NCBI GenBank assembly: GCA_015478585.1
Contig: JADMIM010000005.1
Coordinates: 1-64,000 of the forward strand
Source of the DNA: Thermaceae bacterium
GTDB lineage: Bacteria > Deinococcota > Deinococci > Deinococcales > Thermaceae
Length of the DNA: 64,000 bases
Direction of reading: 5' to 3'
Within the stretch, counting starts at the first letter, position 1; each line of letters begins with the position of its first letter. Positions 45,754 to 55,358 of this stretch are shown here, piece by piece. The position numbers and the translations under genes are program-made. The notes under the pieces were generated by a model, which did not search any database, was not told the DNA's origin, and was given only the letters and a program-made list of their open reading frames with translations.

Positions 45754-46548
45754 CTATTTACCAAGTACCAGCCGCTCGTACAGCCACATCGGGAAGTTTT
45801 CGTGGTGTAAGCGGGTCAGGACGTGCTCGAGGTTATATTTCACCCGGAAAAACTCCACGCTGTCCTCTTCGCTGTCCCAGATGGCATAAGCTGCTCCGGG
45901 CACGCCGTCGCGGGGCTGGCCGGTGCTACCCGGATTGATGATGGTGCGGGCTTTGGGGGCCAGGATCAGCTCGCCCCCGTGGGCATAACGCTGGTAGCGT
46001 ACCCAGTTGTTGCGTGGCCCGGCATCGCCCGCGTAGGCCCGCTGAGCTGCACCCACTGCTTCACCCCGGACTTCGCTCCTGGCCTCGAGGCTCAGATAAA
46101 CCCCCGCCAGGTGGGTATGGCCGTGAAAGACCCAGCGCTGCTTGGTGCGGTTGAACACGTCACGAGCCTGTTCGATTTCCTCGAGGTAGGCCAGCGGGTC
46201 GAGCGGGCTGCCATGAACCATCAGTGCTCCCTCGACCTCGAGTGTCCAGGGTAGTTTTGAGAGGTATTCACGGTTTTCTGGCGCGAGGCGCTGGGCCTGC
46301 CAGGCCAAGATTTCCAGTACCGGGCCATCTATCTGCATTGAGCCAATTTCCAGCAGCCAGATATCGTGGTTGCCCATCACACCCCTGGCATCCACCGAAC
46401 GCAGCCAGCTCACCACCCGGTCGGCATCCGGGTAGTAACCCACCGCGTCACCCAGAAACAGCACCTGATCGTAGCCTCTGGCCTCTTTGAGGATGGCCTC
46501 GAGGGCAGGCCAGTTGCCGTGAAGGTCAGAAACAATCAAGTAACGCAC
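45754..46548 (-). CDS. Metallophosphoesterase (YfcE/MJ0936-like)
   Basis: The 264-residue calcineurin-like phosphoesterase has all metal motifs: SDLHGN, GDAVGYYPD, GVMGNHD, MVHGSP and FHGHTHLAG. Family members hydrolyse phosphodiesters of unknown physiological identity; the larger size and NPGSTGQPRDG place it with the COG0639-type predicted phosphodiesterases. GTG 46548 lies 8 nt after TATCAT (rev 46562-46557), suggesting a leaderless mRNA. Confidence 0.92.
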   Translation of the reverse strand: MRYLIVSDLHGNWPALEAILKEARGYDQVLFLGDAVGYYPDADRVVSWLRSVDARGVMGNHDIWLLEIGSMQIDGPVLEILAWQAQRLAPENREYLSKLPWTLEVEGALMVHGSPLDPLAYLEEIEQARDVFNRTKQRWVFHGHTHLAGVYLSLEARSEVRGEAVGAAQRAYAGDAGPRNNWVRYQRYAHGGELILAPKARTIINPGSTGQPRDGVPGAAYAIWDSEEDSVEFFRVKYNLEHVLTRLHHENFPMWLYERLVLGK

Positions 46549-46599
46549 AACATCTCATGATACTGGAAAGGAGATTGGATTGTGGGGAAACCTGCTGCT

Positions 46600-47733
46600 C
46601 TAGGTCAGCTTGGCGGTTGCAGTGGCCGGGCTCGAGGCCCGGCGACGCAGGCGGCGGTAGAGCAAGATGGAAGCCCAGATACCCAGCAGAGCGACCAATT
46701 CCCAAAGGGTGCCCGCCCACAGGTTTTCGCTATTGACGAAAGCTGGAATGTTGTATAGCACGCCGATGGCTACGATATGCCCAGTAAAAGTCCACAGCGA
46801 GGCTGAGCCCAGAGGAACCAGCAACCAGCCCAGCGCCCAGTTGAGCGGCCTCCACAGCCATGTAACCAAGACGTAGAAAGCCTGGATATATAAGGCAGTC
46901 AATAACAAGCGCAGAGGCGAGAGGTTGGTTTTGTTGTCCTCACCCAGCGCCAGGGCCGGAAGGCCCGGCCACAGGCTACTGCCGTGGGTGTAGTTCCAGA
47001 TTAGAGCGATTGCCAGGAGCACGATAACCAGGCTCGAGATGTTACGCAACAAGGCCACCCTGGCCAGTAGGCGGCTGAGGTCGGCACGATGGAAACCCAG
47101 CACCAGCCCACCATAAAACAGCAGTTGCCAGGAAGCAGGCAAGAACAAGGAGGCGAAGTTGGTGGGGTCGAGGTTGATGGCATCGTGGCGAACCTGGCTA
47201 ATCGCGTAAAGAGCGCCGGAAACCACCAGCACTAGCCAGCCTTTTTTGCGGAACAAGGCCAGCATCACCAGCGGTGACAACACCATGAACAACACGTACA
47301 GGGTGAGGATTTCCGAACCCGCGTAGCCTTGGCGCAGGGTCAGGATGGGCCAGACGGGCTCGAGCCAGGCTTTTTTGGGCCAGGGGTCGTCCCAAACCCT
47401 GAGCCCCGTGAGCAGGCTCCAGGCCCCAAAGCCCAGCGCGATCAGGATAGCCGTGCGGTAAAGCACCACCGAACGCAGCAGCAAGCGTTCCACCGTCTGC
47501 GCGAAGGTTTCCCTGGCGGCCAGCAGACCCAAAGTCAGGCCAGAGATGAAGTAAAAACCCTCAGCAGCGCTGGTATAGAACTGAATATTCCCAGTGATAT
47601 ACAAAAGGAAAGAACTCGCGCCGATGTGGTCTACGGTCATGACGAACAGGCAATAGCCCCGCAGAAAATCAATCCGCAGGTCGCGCCCCCCTTTGGGGGG
47701 GTAGGCCAGGTTTTGGAGCCAGGGTAGTGTCAC
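46600..47733 (-). CDS. OpgC-domain membrane protein (acyltransferase-like)
   Basis: The 377-residue protein has about ten membrane helices and the OpgC start RDLRIDFLRGYCLFVMTVDHIGA, then NIQFYTSAAEGFYFISGLTLGLL. OpgC relatives transfer succinyl or other acyl groups to periplasmic glucans, and the family is related to acyltransferase 3. The acceptor in this organism is unknown. GTG 47733 follows TATCCT (rev 47745-47740) by 6 nt, again leaderless. Confidence 0.87.
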   Translation of the reverse strand: MTLPWLQNLAYPPKGGRDLRIDFLRGYCLFVMTVDHIGASSFLLYITGNIQFYTSAAEGFYFISGLTLGLLAARETFAQTVERLLLRSVVLYRTAILIALGFGAWSLLTGLRVWDDPWPKKAWLEPVWPILTLRQGYAGSEILTLYVLFMVLSPLVMLALFRKKGWLVLVVSGALYAISQVRHDAINLDPTNFASLFLPASWQLLFYGGLVLGFHRADLSRLLARVALLRNISSLVIVLLAIALIWNYTHGSSLWPGLPALALGEDNKTNLSPLRLLLTALYIQAFYVLVTWLWRPLNWALGWLLVPLGSASLWTFTGHIVAIGVLYNIPAFVNSENLWAGTLWELVALLGIWASILLYRRLRRRASSPATATAKLT

Positions 47734-48118
47734 CCCGCCAGGATACCGCCAATCCCCAAGTAAGGATGGTTTATTTTGCCCCAGACAGCGTAACCATAAG
47801 CGTGAACAAGCCCAAAAAGCGTTTCGTCACCAGCCCCGCTCGAGCCTTCCTCTGTAGCCAGATACCCCCGCTGAGAGCAGGCTGAACATCAAACAATTAA
47901 CGCCCAAGGCTTATAGCGTTTTTCCATTGCACAGTCGTAATTTATCGCGTTTCCCACCCTTAGGACCCACGCGGAGTCAAGGGCCACAGGCCCCCCGCGC
48001 TGCGGGTACTGGTGTGCCCTAATGTACCCCGAACAACAAAAACCGTGGTTCGGGGTATTCGTGAGAATTGCTCTAGGCGGTGCAAGGTTCATGAAAACCG
48101 CTCTATACTCGATAGGTC
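47734..48118. other. 385-bp spacer with hairpins and an R2-type motif
   Basis: TACCCCGAAC (48025-48034) and GTTCGGGGTA (48048-48057) form a perfect 10-bp stem. GAAAACCGCTCTA (48093-48105) is a solo R2 terminal motif, and its last bases form TATACT (48104-48109), the probable -10 of the following GNAT gene. I see no gene here. Confidence 0.5.
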
Positions 48119-49135
48119 GTGAAGATTCGCCCGCTCGCCTCTAGCGATATACCTCAACTCTTCGACCTTTGGCAGCGCCGTTGGGGCCAGCTTTTCCCTT
48201 TGGATCAGGCCCTGTGGAATCAGCAGACCAGCGGCGACCCCCAGCACTATCGCCCCGACCTCTCCTGCGTACTCCACGAGGCTGGCCCGGTGGGGTTCAT
48301 AGGGGTAAAGACCCCACCTCCGATTCCGGCCTGGCCCAAGCAAGACCCCCAGAATGCCTGGATTAGCTACTTGCTGCTCGAGCCGGGCCGTGAAGAATTG
48401 GGGAAAAAGCTGCTCGAGCACAGCCTAAACCAGCTCGAGCAATTGGGCTACCACAAGGTAGCCTATGGCTCCGACCCCTGGCATTTTTTCCCCGGCCTGC
48501 CGCTGGAAGACTCTCCCTTGGAGCGGGTTCTGCTCGAGGCGGGTTTTGAGGCAGGCGGTGTGGCTCAGGACTTTCACCGCATTTTGGGCAATTACCAAGT
48601 TCCAGCAAAAGCTATCGCCGACTTGGAGAAAAGTGGTTTCCAGATTGCCCCGTGTGGCCTCGAGGATATCCCCAGACTCCTTAGCTTCTTGGCGGAAACC
48701 TTTCCTGGGCGCTGGTATTACGAGACGGTGCGGCGTTTGCAAAGCGAACTCGAGCCATCCAACTTGCTGCTGCTCAAGTCGCAACAAGAAGTTTTGGGCT
48801 TCTGTCATCTATATCCCAAACACAGCAGACGCATCGGCCCCGGCCTGTACTGGCTGCGGGCCTTCTCACCAAATCCCGGCGGCCTCGGCCCCATCGGGGT
48901 GTCCGAGAAGGTGCGCGGTACGGGGCTGGGTATGGCCTTGCTGGGATATGGGGTTGAGCGACTCAAAAATTTGGGGGCAGAAGAAATTGTCATTGATTGG
49001 ACGACCCTGGCCGACTTCTATGGAAAACTCAGCTTTGGGGCTTGGCGGAGTTACAAAGCCTATTGGAAGTTGCTGGGGTTGCGCAAGGCCCAAAGCGAGA
49101 AGCCGTGGGCTGAAAGCTCGCCCCAGACGATATAA
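48119..49135 (+). CDS. Tandem GNAT-family N-acetyltransferase
   Basis: The 338 residues appear to hold two GNAT folds. The N-terminal half starts MKIRPLASSDIPQLFDLW. The C-terminal half has GLYWLRAFSPNPGGLGPIGVSEKVRGTGLGMALLGYGVERLK, where RGTGLGMALL resembles the acetyl-CoA pyrophosphate loop (R/Q-x-x-G-x-G/A). IDWTTLADFYGKLSFGAW is the terminal strand-helix. Only the second domain looks able to bind acetyl-CoA well. The substrate is unknown. The start is GTG 48119, about 9 nt after TATACT, giving an almost leaderless transcript. Confidence 0.85.
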   Translation: MKIRPLASSDIPQLFDLWQRRWGQLFPLDQALWNQQTSGDPQHYRPDLSCVLHEAGPVGFIGVKTPPPIPAWPKQDPQNAWISYLLLEPGREELGKKLLEHSLNQLEQLGYHKVAYGSDPWHFFPGLPLEDSPLERVLLEAGFEAGGVAQDFHRILGNYQVPAKAIADLEKSGFQIAPCGLEDIPRLLSFLAETFPGRWYYETVRRLQSELEPSNLLLLKSQQEVLGFCHLYPKHSRRIGPGLYWLRAFSPNPGGLGPIGVSEKVRGTGLGMALLGYGVERLKNLGAEEIVIDWTTLADFYGKLSFGAWRSYKAYWKLLGLRKAQSEKPWAESSPQTI

Positions 49136-49206
49136 TCGCTCCATCAAGGAAACATCTTCCGAACCTAAGCTGCGGTTAGCTATGGGCAGAAGCACACAAA
49201 ACCGCT

Positions 49207-50697
49207 CTACAATATGGTGCGAACCAGCGGAAAGCTACCAATCAGGGCCAGGACAATACCTGCTACTACCCAGGCCACCGCACCCGCCAGGGCTCCTTTG
49301 GAGCGGCGAAACAGCCAGCCCAGAAAAACGCTTGCCAGCAGAAAATAAACCGTGGGGCCGGGAATCGCCAGCGCGAACAGCAGGGGAACCATAAAAGCAC
49401 CCAACTCGCGATAGCGTTCACGGAAGAAGGCGTAGCCCACCCCCCGGATGACCACCTCGAGCAGTGCCAAGCCAAAAAACACCGGATACAGCGCGTCCAG
49501 ATTGCCCAGCTCCAGAGGTCGCGCGATATAGCTATACACCACCAATAAGGCCAGCAGAACCAGCCCCGCCCAACTGCCTTCTACCCAGGTGCTACGAGGC
49601 CCCAAGGTGTTAACCATGCCTTGCCGCCCCACCCCGCGCAGGGCAATAAAAAGGGCAAAAGCACCGTAGAGCAGGTAAAAAAGCGGTCGCACCACCGAGG
49701 CTTGTACGGGGGTGAAGGCGGCCAGAATGTTCTGGTACAGCAGATGCCCCAACCCCACAGCCAGCAAACCTGCCAGCAAAAATGCCGCAACCAGCCACAA
49801 ATACAGCGAACCAGGGCCAAACTTTCGCTCGGCAGTCATCTCTACCGTGCGCATGGGTTCGATGCGGCTTTCGCCAAACAAAACCAGGGCCAAAAAAACC
49901 AGGAAAAGCACCAGCCAGGGCCAGGTTTTGCCCAGCAGGGCCGAAGGCAAGCTGATGCGTGAAGACAGTTGGCGTAGCACCAGAGCACCTTTATCCGACT
50001 GGCCCTGCCCGTAGTAGACCATCGCCAGGAGGCTGAGAGTTTTGGTGTAGTCGGGATCCAGCGGCCCCAGTTTGGGCAACACCCCTTCCAGGGTTTTGGC
50101 AGCAGCATCGGTCTGACCGGTGAGCCACAGCAGTCGGGCTTGGGCGAGTTGCTCTTTGGGGCTACTCCCTAACCAGGGTAGGGCCTCGGTGGGCTTTCCC
50201 AGTTTCTCGGCCAAGCGCGCCACGCCTAAACGGGCTTCTTCCGAGGCGGTGGCTTTACGGTAGGTCTCGAAAGCATCCTCGTAGCGCCCCAGTGCTTCGT
50301 AAGCCTGGGCCTGCACCAGGATGACCTCGGTACTCAAGGGGGGAGGCAAGATTTTGAGTGCGTCGGCTGGACGACCTTGCAGCAGGTCGGCTTTGGCCTC
50401 GAGAAAACGCACCTCAGGGTCGTCGGGTGCGGCCTGGATGATCTGCTGAAGATAGGGCTGAGCCTGGGCCACCTGGCCCCGCTCGAGCCAGATTCTCGCC
50501 AGCAGCTTTTGGCTGGGCAGATGGTTAGGGTCGGCTACTAGAGCCAGTTCGCAAGTCGCTTGAGCGCTGTCCAATACCCTCTGCTCGTAGAGAGCGCGGC
50601 ACTGAGCATAATACCCATCGGCCCCCAAAGGAGCGGCCACCGTGATTCCAATTAATGCGATTCCTACGGCAAAAGGAAGCGCTCGTAACGCCATCAT
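49207..50697 (-). CDS. TPR protein with C-terminal membrane domain resembling degenerate CPBP protease
   Basis: The 496-residue protein has a signal peptide (residues 1-22), tetratricopeptide repeats (about 28-255), then about eight membrane helices. Near residue 410 LLEVVIRGVGYAFFRERY resembles the EExxxR motif of CPBP (Abi/CAAX-like) intramembrane proteases. The first Glu is Leu, and the later conserved His motifs are not seen, so proteolysis is doubtful. The TPR half would face outside the membrane. The stop codon is formed by a solo R2 motif (49197-49209). Confidence 0.7.
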   Translation of the reverse strand: MMALRALPFAVGIALIGITVAAPLGADGYYAQCRALYEQRVLDSAQATCELALVADPNHLPSQKLLARIWLERGQVAQAQPYLQQIIQAAPDDPEVRFLEAKADLLQGRPADALKILPPPLSTEVILVQAQAYEALGRYEDAFETYRKATASEEARLGVARLAEKLGKPTEALPWLGSSPKEQLAQARLLWLTGQTDAAAKTLEGVLPKLGPLDPDYTKTLSLLAMVYYGQGQSDKGALVLRQLSSRISLPSALLGKTWPWLVLFLVFLALVLFGESRIEPMRTVEMTAERKFGPGSLYLWLVAAFLLAGLLAVGLGHLLYQNILAAFTPVQASVVRPLFYLLYGAFALFIALRGVGRQGMVNTLGPRSTWVEGSWAGLVLLALLVVYSYIARPLELGNLDALYPVFFGLALLEVVIRGVGYAFFRERYRELGAFMVPLLFALAIPGPTVYFLLASVFLGWLFRRSKGALAGAVAWVVAGIVLALIGSFPLVRTIL

Positions 50698-50813
50698 GGG
50701 GGTAGTGTAACATGGCCTGCGGCCCTGCTAGACGGCAGATGCACATCCGGTAAAATCAAGGGGCAAAAATAACTCAGTGAGCCGGGAGTTTTGCGGCTAT
50801 GGGAGGATGTTTG

Positions 50814-51506
50814 ATGAAGCATCTGGGAGTGTGGTGGATAGCGGTATGGGTGATGCTGGCACTGGCCCAAAGCCCGGCGGCGCTTAGCAAGATGGTTGAT
50901 GATGGCAAGTTTGAAGATGCGTATAACGCGGGCCTCAAACTGGGCAGTGCCCCTGGCTTCGTCCTGGCTGCCAAGGCGGCCAGCTTCTATGCCACCTACC
51001 AGGCTAGGGACAACGAGAAAGCCGACTGGTTTGGCAAGGCCGAGGCCAGCGCCAAAAAAGCCATCCAGGCCGATGACAGCAACCCCGAAGCCTATTTCGA
51101 GTTAGCACGGGCTCAGGGTCGGTTGGCCCAATACCGGGGCATTTTAGATAGCCTGGGTCTAGCCAACAGCATCAAAGATGCCCTGGACAAGACCCTCAAG
51201 CTCAACCCCAAACACGCTGGGGCCAAGGTGGCCCTGGCACTGTGGAACCAATCGCTGGTCTCCAAAGGGGTGGGTTGGCTGTATGGAGCCAATGGTGGAG
51301 CGGTGATTCCCCTATTTCAAGAAGCCATTGCCCTCGAGCCTGACACCATCATCCACAAGGTCGAATACGCCGGGGTGCTGGCCCAGATGGGCAAGAAAGA
51401 CGAGGCCCGCAAGCAGTACGAGACCGCTCTGGCAATCGCCCCCAAGACCGCCGCCGACAAGTTTGACCTCGAGCGGGCCAAGCGAGAACTGGCCAACCTC
51501 AAATAA
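50814..51506 (+). CDS. Secreted TPR-like protein, 230 residues
   Basis: ATG 50814 has GGGAGG 7 nt upstream, better than ATG 50799, which would overlap that box. Residues 1-19 are a signal peptide ending ALA-QSP. The rest contains TPR-type helices (AIQADDSNPEAYFELARAQG, ALDKTLKLNPKHAGAKVALAL, EAIALEPDTIIHKVEYAGVL, QYETALAIAPKTAADKF). It is a probable periplasmic scaffold; no partner is evident. It is divergent from another TPR protein gene at 49207-50697. Confidence 0.8.
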   Translation: MKHLGVWWIAVWVMLALAQSPAALSKMVDDGKFEDAYNAGLKLGSAPGFVLAAKAASFYATYQARDNEKADWFGKAEASAKKAIQADDSNPEAYFELARAQGRLAQYRGILDSLGLANSIKDALDKTLKLNPKHAGAKVALALWNQSLVSKGVGWLYGANGGAVIPLFQEAIALEPDTIIHKVEYAGVLAQMGKKDEARKQYETALAIAPKTAADKFDLERAKRELANLK

Positions 51507-51664
51507 AAATTGCCTTAGGCGCAGAGCCAAAGGCCGAAGGTCGAAGGCTACAAGCAAAAGGCAAAAAGCTACACCAGGACAGTCTAATTGCCCTATCAAG
51601 AAACACCGTCTGGGACGCGGCAGGTGTTTTTAGGTTTTTGATCTTCAGCCTTTAGCCTTCGGCT
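51507..51664 (-). repeat. R1 dispersed intergenic repeat, copy F (inverted)
   Basis: The core at 51567-51618 on the minus strand carries GCGTCCCAGACGG and GGGCAATTAGACTGTCC. It begins directly after the TPR gene stop and ends close to the next gene's promoter. Confidence 0.8.
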
Positions 51665-51717
51665 TTCGAAGCTGTGCAATGGAGCATTTCTCTCAGGTTA
51701 TTCGATAAACTAAAGCC

Positions 51718-53055
51718 ATGCCGGACACGAAATCCCAGCTTTTTATCAACACATCCGAACACCAGGCCCTCCAGGAACTCCTGCGGTTTCCTCTCGCCGA
51801 CGCGCTTTTTGGTCGCCGCTCGAGGCGCTTTTCTCTCGGCGGTGAGGTTCCCGACGGGCCTCTTGCGTATAAATCGCTCTACGCGCCGCTTCCGCTGTCG
51901 GAACTCGAGCGCCTCCTGATCCTCACCGCTGTCTCGGGCGTAACCGGCTGGCACTATGGCATCACCCGCCATGCCAACATCGCCCCCAAACTCCCCAGCT
52001 ATTCGGGGGCGGCTGCGGGGCGCAGCTTTCCCAGCGCCGCCGGGTTCCATACCTCGCAAGTCTTTTTCACCGACGACAGCGGAACCTATACTTTCAAAAC
52101 CCGCGATGCCGCTGTATTGGTGCCGCACACAGCGGACGGAGAGCCGGATGTGCTCGAGCTGGTGCAGGCTCACGCGCAATATATCCACAAGCTCCGGGAT
52201 GGGCGTTTGCACATTCCCCGGCGCGAGCCTTTCATGGCCGGGCACAACGCCTGGAACGCCAACGTGCCGGGCAGTCTGGTGGTCTGGCCGGTGGCCGACG
52301 TGGCCCAGCATCAATTGCTCAAACTGATATTTATCGCCCAGAACGGTTTCGTCATCTACGACGATATTAATAACCGGCGAATTCCTGGCCTCGAGAAGTT
52401 CTCCCACATAGACGCAGAAAAACCCTATCCCCTCTCGGCCTTCGACCAGGCCACACTTTCCGAGGTTTCAGCGGAGATCAGCACCGCCACCTTCGCGGGC
52501 CACCTGATGCAGCAAGCCATGGGCCTGGGCGGCTGGATGCTCAACGGCCTCGACCGGGTGCGAACTCTGGGTGCTTCGGGCGATCCCGAGGTGCCGGGCC
52601 TGGGCTTTCGTTACGACTTCAAACCGGGCTGGTCGCGGCCCAATCCAACTGGGCTCGAGGGCCTCTTCGAGGGCTTTTGCCCACCGCATTTCCCCGACAT
52701 GCGTAGCGCGGTGGAGGCTTTGGTCGAGCGCAAATACCGCCAGGGTGGGCCATTTAATCCTGAAACGCCTGGCCCTTGGAAAGACAGCGCAGGTGTGCGT
52801 TCGGCGGCCCAGCCCCATCACGAATGGCTGATAGACCTGGTGGCGACCCAAGCCCAGTATCTGTTCGATACCTTCGGCAAATTCCCCGCCACCGTGCCCA
52901 CCATCTACACCCTGATGTTTTTGCAGACCCATCATCTGGACTTGGAATACTACGACCATTTGTTCGAGCCCGGCGCATATTTGCCGACACATGCGGAGCA
53001 TTTACAGCGCTGGCATGGCCTCGAGCCCCAGGACTTGCCCAAGCGCGAGGATTAA
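51718..53055 (+). CDS. Divergent nitroreductase/SagB-like protein, 445 residues
   Basis: Residues 10-170 follow the SagB-type nitroreductase outline: FGRRSRRFSLGG, then PLPLSELERLLILTAVSGVTGW, and GRSFPSAAGFHTSQVFFTDDSGTYTF. That matches the RRSxRxF, PLS-LLxxA and RxxPSAGG-Y positions of FMN-binding enzymes that oxidise azolines. Residues 200-445 do not match a nitroreductase pattern that I know. No azoline cyclodehydratase or precursor peptide gene is adjacent. It may be a flavoprotein of unknown role. TAAACT (51706-51711) ends 6 nt before ATG 51718. Confidence 0.6.
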   Translation: MPDTKSQLFINTSEHQALQELLRFPLADALFGRRSRRFSLGGEVPDGPLAYKSLYAPLPLSELERLLILTAVSGVTGWHYGITRHANIAPKLPSYSGAAAGRSFPSAAGFHTSQVFFTDDSGTYTFKTRDAAVLVPHTADGEPDVLELVQAHAQYIHKLRDGRLHIPRREPFMAGHNAWNANVPGSLVVWPVADVAQHQLLKLIFIAQNGFVIYDDINNRRIPGLEKFSHIDAEKPYPLSAFDQATLSEVSAEISTATFAGHLMQQAMGLGGWMLNGLDRVRTLGASGDPEVPGLGFRYDFKPGWSRPNPTGLEGLFEGFCPPHFPDMRSAVEALVERKYRQGGPFNPETPGPWKDSAGVRSAAQPHHEWLIDLVATQAQYLFDTFGKFPATVPTIYTLMFLQTHHLDLEYYDHLFEPGAYLPTHAEHLQRWHGLEPQDLPKRED

Positions 53056-53342
53056 GCTTTCCGTTCTAACTTTCGCAAGCCCCCCTCGAGGTTGTAGACC
53101 TGGGTATATCCGGCAGCCTCGAGGTACAGCCCCGCCAGCTCACTCATCAGTCCGCGTTCGCAGACCAGCAGGATCGGGCGGTCTTTGGGCAGCGCATGGT
53201 TGCCATTTTGGATGTCCTGTAGTGGAACCCGGAGGGCGCTCTGGAAACGGCCCTGAAGGGGCTGCTCGAGAGGCCGCACGTCCACGACAAGCGGGTGGTC
53301 GCCCAGGAACGGCTCGAGGTCGGCAGGTTTCAGCAATTTCAT
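53052..53342 (-). CDS. Single-domain rhodanese-like protein
   Basis: The 96 residues form one rhodanese fold: VVDVRPLEQPLQGRFQSALRVPL, then the active-site loop LLVCERGLMSELAGLYLEAAGY and YNLEGGLRKLERK. The loop keeps the catalytic Cys, followed by ERGLMS. Such small proteins carry persulfide sulfur between enzymes. Its end overlaps the converging nitroreductase-like gene by 4 bp. Confidence 0.9.
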   Translation of the reverse strand: MKLLKPADLEPFLGDHPLVVDVRPLEQPLQGRFQSALRVPLQDIQNGNHALPKDRPILLVCERGLMSELAGLYLEAAGYTQVYNLEGGLRKLERKA

Positions 53343-53684
53343 ACCCCTGAGACTACGCCAAGGGAAGTTTCCTGACTAGAATCTGGTCTATGGCATAGTT
53401 TGGTTAATCCGTCCTTCACCCCGACCCCTCGATATGCAGAGCTTGTTGGGACGACCGCGAAGCCGCACAGCGGCGGGTTTTGCTAGCGCACACTTCTGTC
53501 GAGTTACCGGGGGAGTCGAGTTTGCCTACAGATCAGAAGCCTATCCGGCAAGGCTAAACCCACAAAGTCTATTCTTCGGCGGGAGTGATTTGGTGGATTC
53601 TGGAGTTCGGCATTCGTCATTACTCTTGCTGAACTACCATCAGCGTTTCTTATCTATCGGCTATAAGCTATTAGATATTAGGCT
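53343..53684. other. 342-bp spacer, no gene
   Basis: GCCGC-ACA-GCGGC near 53461-53475 forms a hairpin. Near 53640-53685 the words TATCGGCTATAAGCTATTAG form a run similar to the repeated words inside ccmH. A short open frame at 53434-53688 has no supporting features. Confidence 0.4.
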
Positions 53685-55118
53685 ATGACCTTACGCACCC
53701 GCATCACCCTGCTCACGCTGGCCCTGCTGGCTTTCTCCTTGTTGTTGATTGGCGCATCGGTCTACGGAACGCTGCGGGGAACCCTCTACAACAGCCTCAA
53801 CAACGACCTACAAAGCTCGTCGCAGACAGCGATTAGCTTGATTAAAGATAAGGGTTCGCTGGCCGACTTGCCCAGTACCGTCTACGGCACCGCGCTCCTG
53901 ATCCCACCCACCATTGCCAGCCCCACCGTGGACGACATCATGGGTGGGGCGGCTTTCTTGATACCGCCTTCGCTGGCTGCCAGCAACCAAAATCCCCTGC
54001 TGGGCCTTTCGGAAAAAGCCCTGAACGCGGTTTTGCAGTCGGGTGGAATTTATACCTCGACCCATCTGGTGCAAATCGACGGTCAGGAAGTTCCCTTGCG
54101 GGTGCGGGCGGAGCGGGTCATCACCGAGGTGGCCGGTTTTCCGCTGGGATTATCTCAGGTGATTTTGTTTGTGGGCAAGTCTGTCGAGCCCATCGAGGTT
54201 TTGTTGCGGGATTTTGCCCAAATTTATACCGCCACGGCCATGTTGGTGTTGCTCTTTGGCGGGCTGTTGGCCTACCGCCTGGTGCGGCGCACTCTGGAAC
54301 CCCTCGAGTGGGTCGCCAAAAAAGCCGAGCAGGTCAGTGATAAACCGGATAAACTGCCCGAACTCGAGGGCAACAACGAGGTAGCCTCGCTGGTACGCTC
54401 GCTCAACCGGATGCTGACCCGCCTCGAGACTTCCTGGGAAACCCAAACCCGCTTTCTGCTCGATGCCTCCCACGAGCTGCGCACGCCGGTCACGGCCATT
54501 CTGGGCCACGTGGGCTATTTGATGCGGCGCACCCAGCTCACCCCACAACAGCGCGAAAGCCTCGAGGTAGTGGGGCGCGAGAGCGAGCGGATGCGCAAAC
54601 TGGTGGGGGATTTGCTCGAGCTATCGCAGTCGGGGGGCTGGCGGGTCGAATTGGGTTCGGTGCACCTTGCCACTGTGCTCTACGAAATCGAGGAGGAATA
54701 TGGACGCAGTTTCGAGGGGAAAATTGAGGTGGAAGCCCCCGATAATATCTGGGCCTTGGGCGACCCCGAGCGGCTGCATCAGGTGGTCGCCAATTTCGTG
54801 TCCAATGCCATCAAGGCCGGTTCGACGCGCATCCGACTGGTGGTTAGAGACCTCTCCGAGCGGGTGGTAATTCGTGTGGAGGACAACGGCGAGGGCATCC
54901 CCGCCGAGCACCTGCCCCATCTGTTCGAGCGCTTTTACCGCGTGGACAAAGCCCGCGACCGCGAGCGCGGAGGTAGTGGCCTGGGCCTCGCTATCGTGCG
55001 CTCGATTGTGGAGGCTCACGGCGGCAGCGTGTGGGTGGAAAGCGAGCCAGGCAAGGGCTCGGTATTTAGCGTTTCGCTCAAACGGGCTACAGCCCCGCAG
55101 CCGGAGTTGGCAGGGTAG
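53685..55118 (+). CDS. Membrane sensor histidine kinase (orphan)
   Basis: In 477 residues: membrane helix 1 (8-30), an extracytoplasmic sensor of about 145 residues, helix 2 (about 180-202), a HAMP linker, HisKA with DASHELRTPVTAILGHV, and HATPase with HQVVANFVSNAIKAGS, VRVEDNGEGIPAEHLPHLFERFYR and GGSGLGLAIVRSIVEAHGG. It is a classical EnvZ/OmpR-type kinase, but no response regulator gene lies on either side within the window, which is unusual for this type. The signal is unknown. Confidence 0.93.
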   Translation: MTLRTRITLLTLALLAFSLLLIGASVYGTLRGTLYNSLNNDLQSSSQTAISLIKDKGSLADLPSTVYGTALLIPPTIASPTVDDIMGGAAFLIPPSLAASNQNPLLGLSEKALNAVLQSGGIYTSTHLVQIDGQEVPLRVRAERVITEVAGFPLGLSQVILFVGKSVEPIEVLLRDFAQIYTATAMLVLLFGGLLAYRLVRRTLEPLEWVAKKAEQVSDKPDKLPELEGNNEVASLVRSLNRMLTRLETSWETQTRFLLDASHELRTPVTAILGHVGYLMRRTQLTPQQRESLEVVGRESERMRKLVGDLLELSQSGGWRVELGSVHLATVLYEIEEEYGRSFEGKIEVEAPDNIWALGDPERLHQVVANFVSNAIKAGSTRIRLVVRDLSERVVIRVEDNGEGIPAEHLPHLFERFYRVDKARDRERGGSGLGLAIVRSIVEAHGGSVWVESEPGKGSVFSVSLKRATAPQPELAG

Positions 55119-55358
55119 AGCGGTGAGCAATGAGCTAGGGTCAACTAAAACCCCTCTGCCCTCCGAGCACCTCTCCTAATATGTGCGGATAGTAGCGTCC
55201 TGGACGGATACAGATAATAGCGTTTCCAAGGGGAGGCAGGGCGCGCCTATCGGCCTTCTTGCGAGTCTATCTAAAGCCAGCTCGAGCTGTCGTGTCAGGC
55301 GTAGCTATTGGCTAGAGCTATCGGCGACTCTGAGCAGAGCACTGCCAATAGGGTCTCC

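Noticed and set aside
53685-55118. A two-component pair for the membrane kinase
   Set aside because: No receiver-domain gene is present on either side; the DUF2089 protein nearby has no receiver domain.
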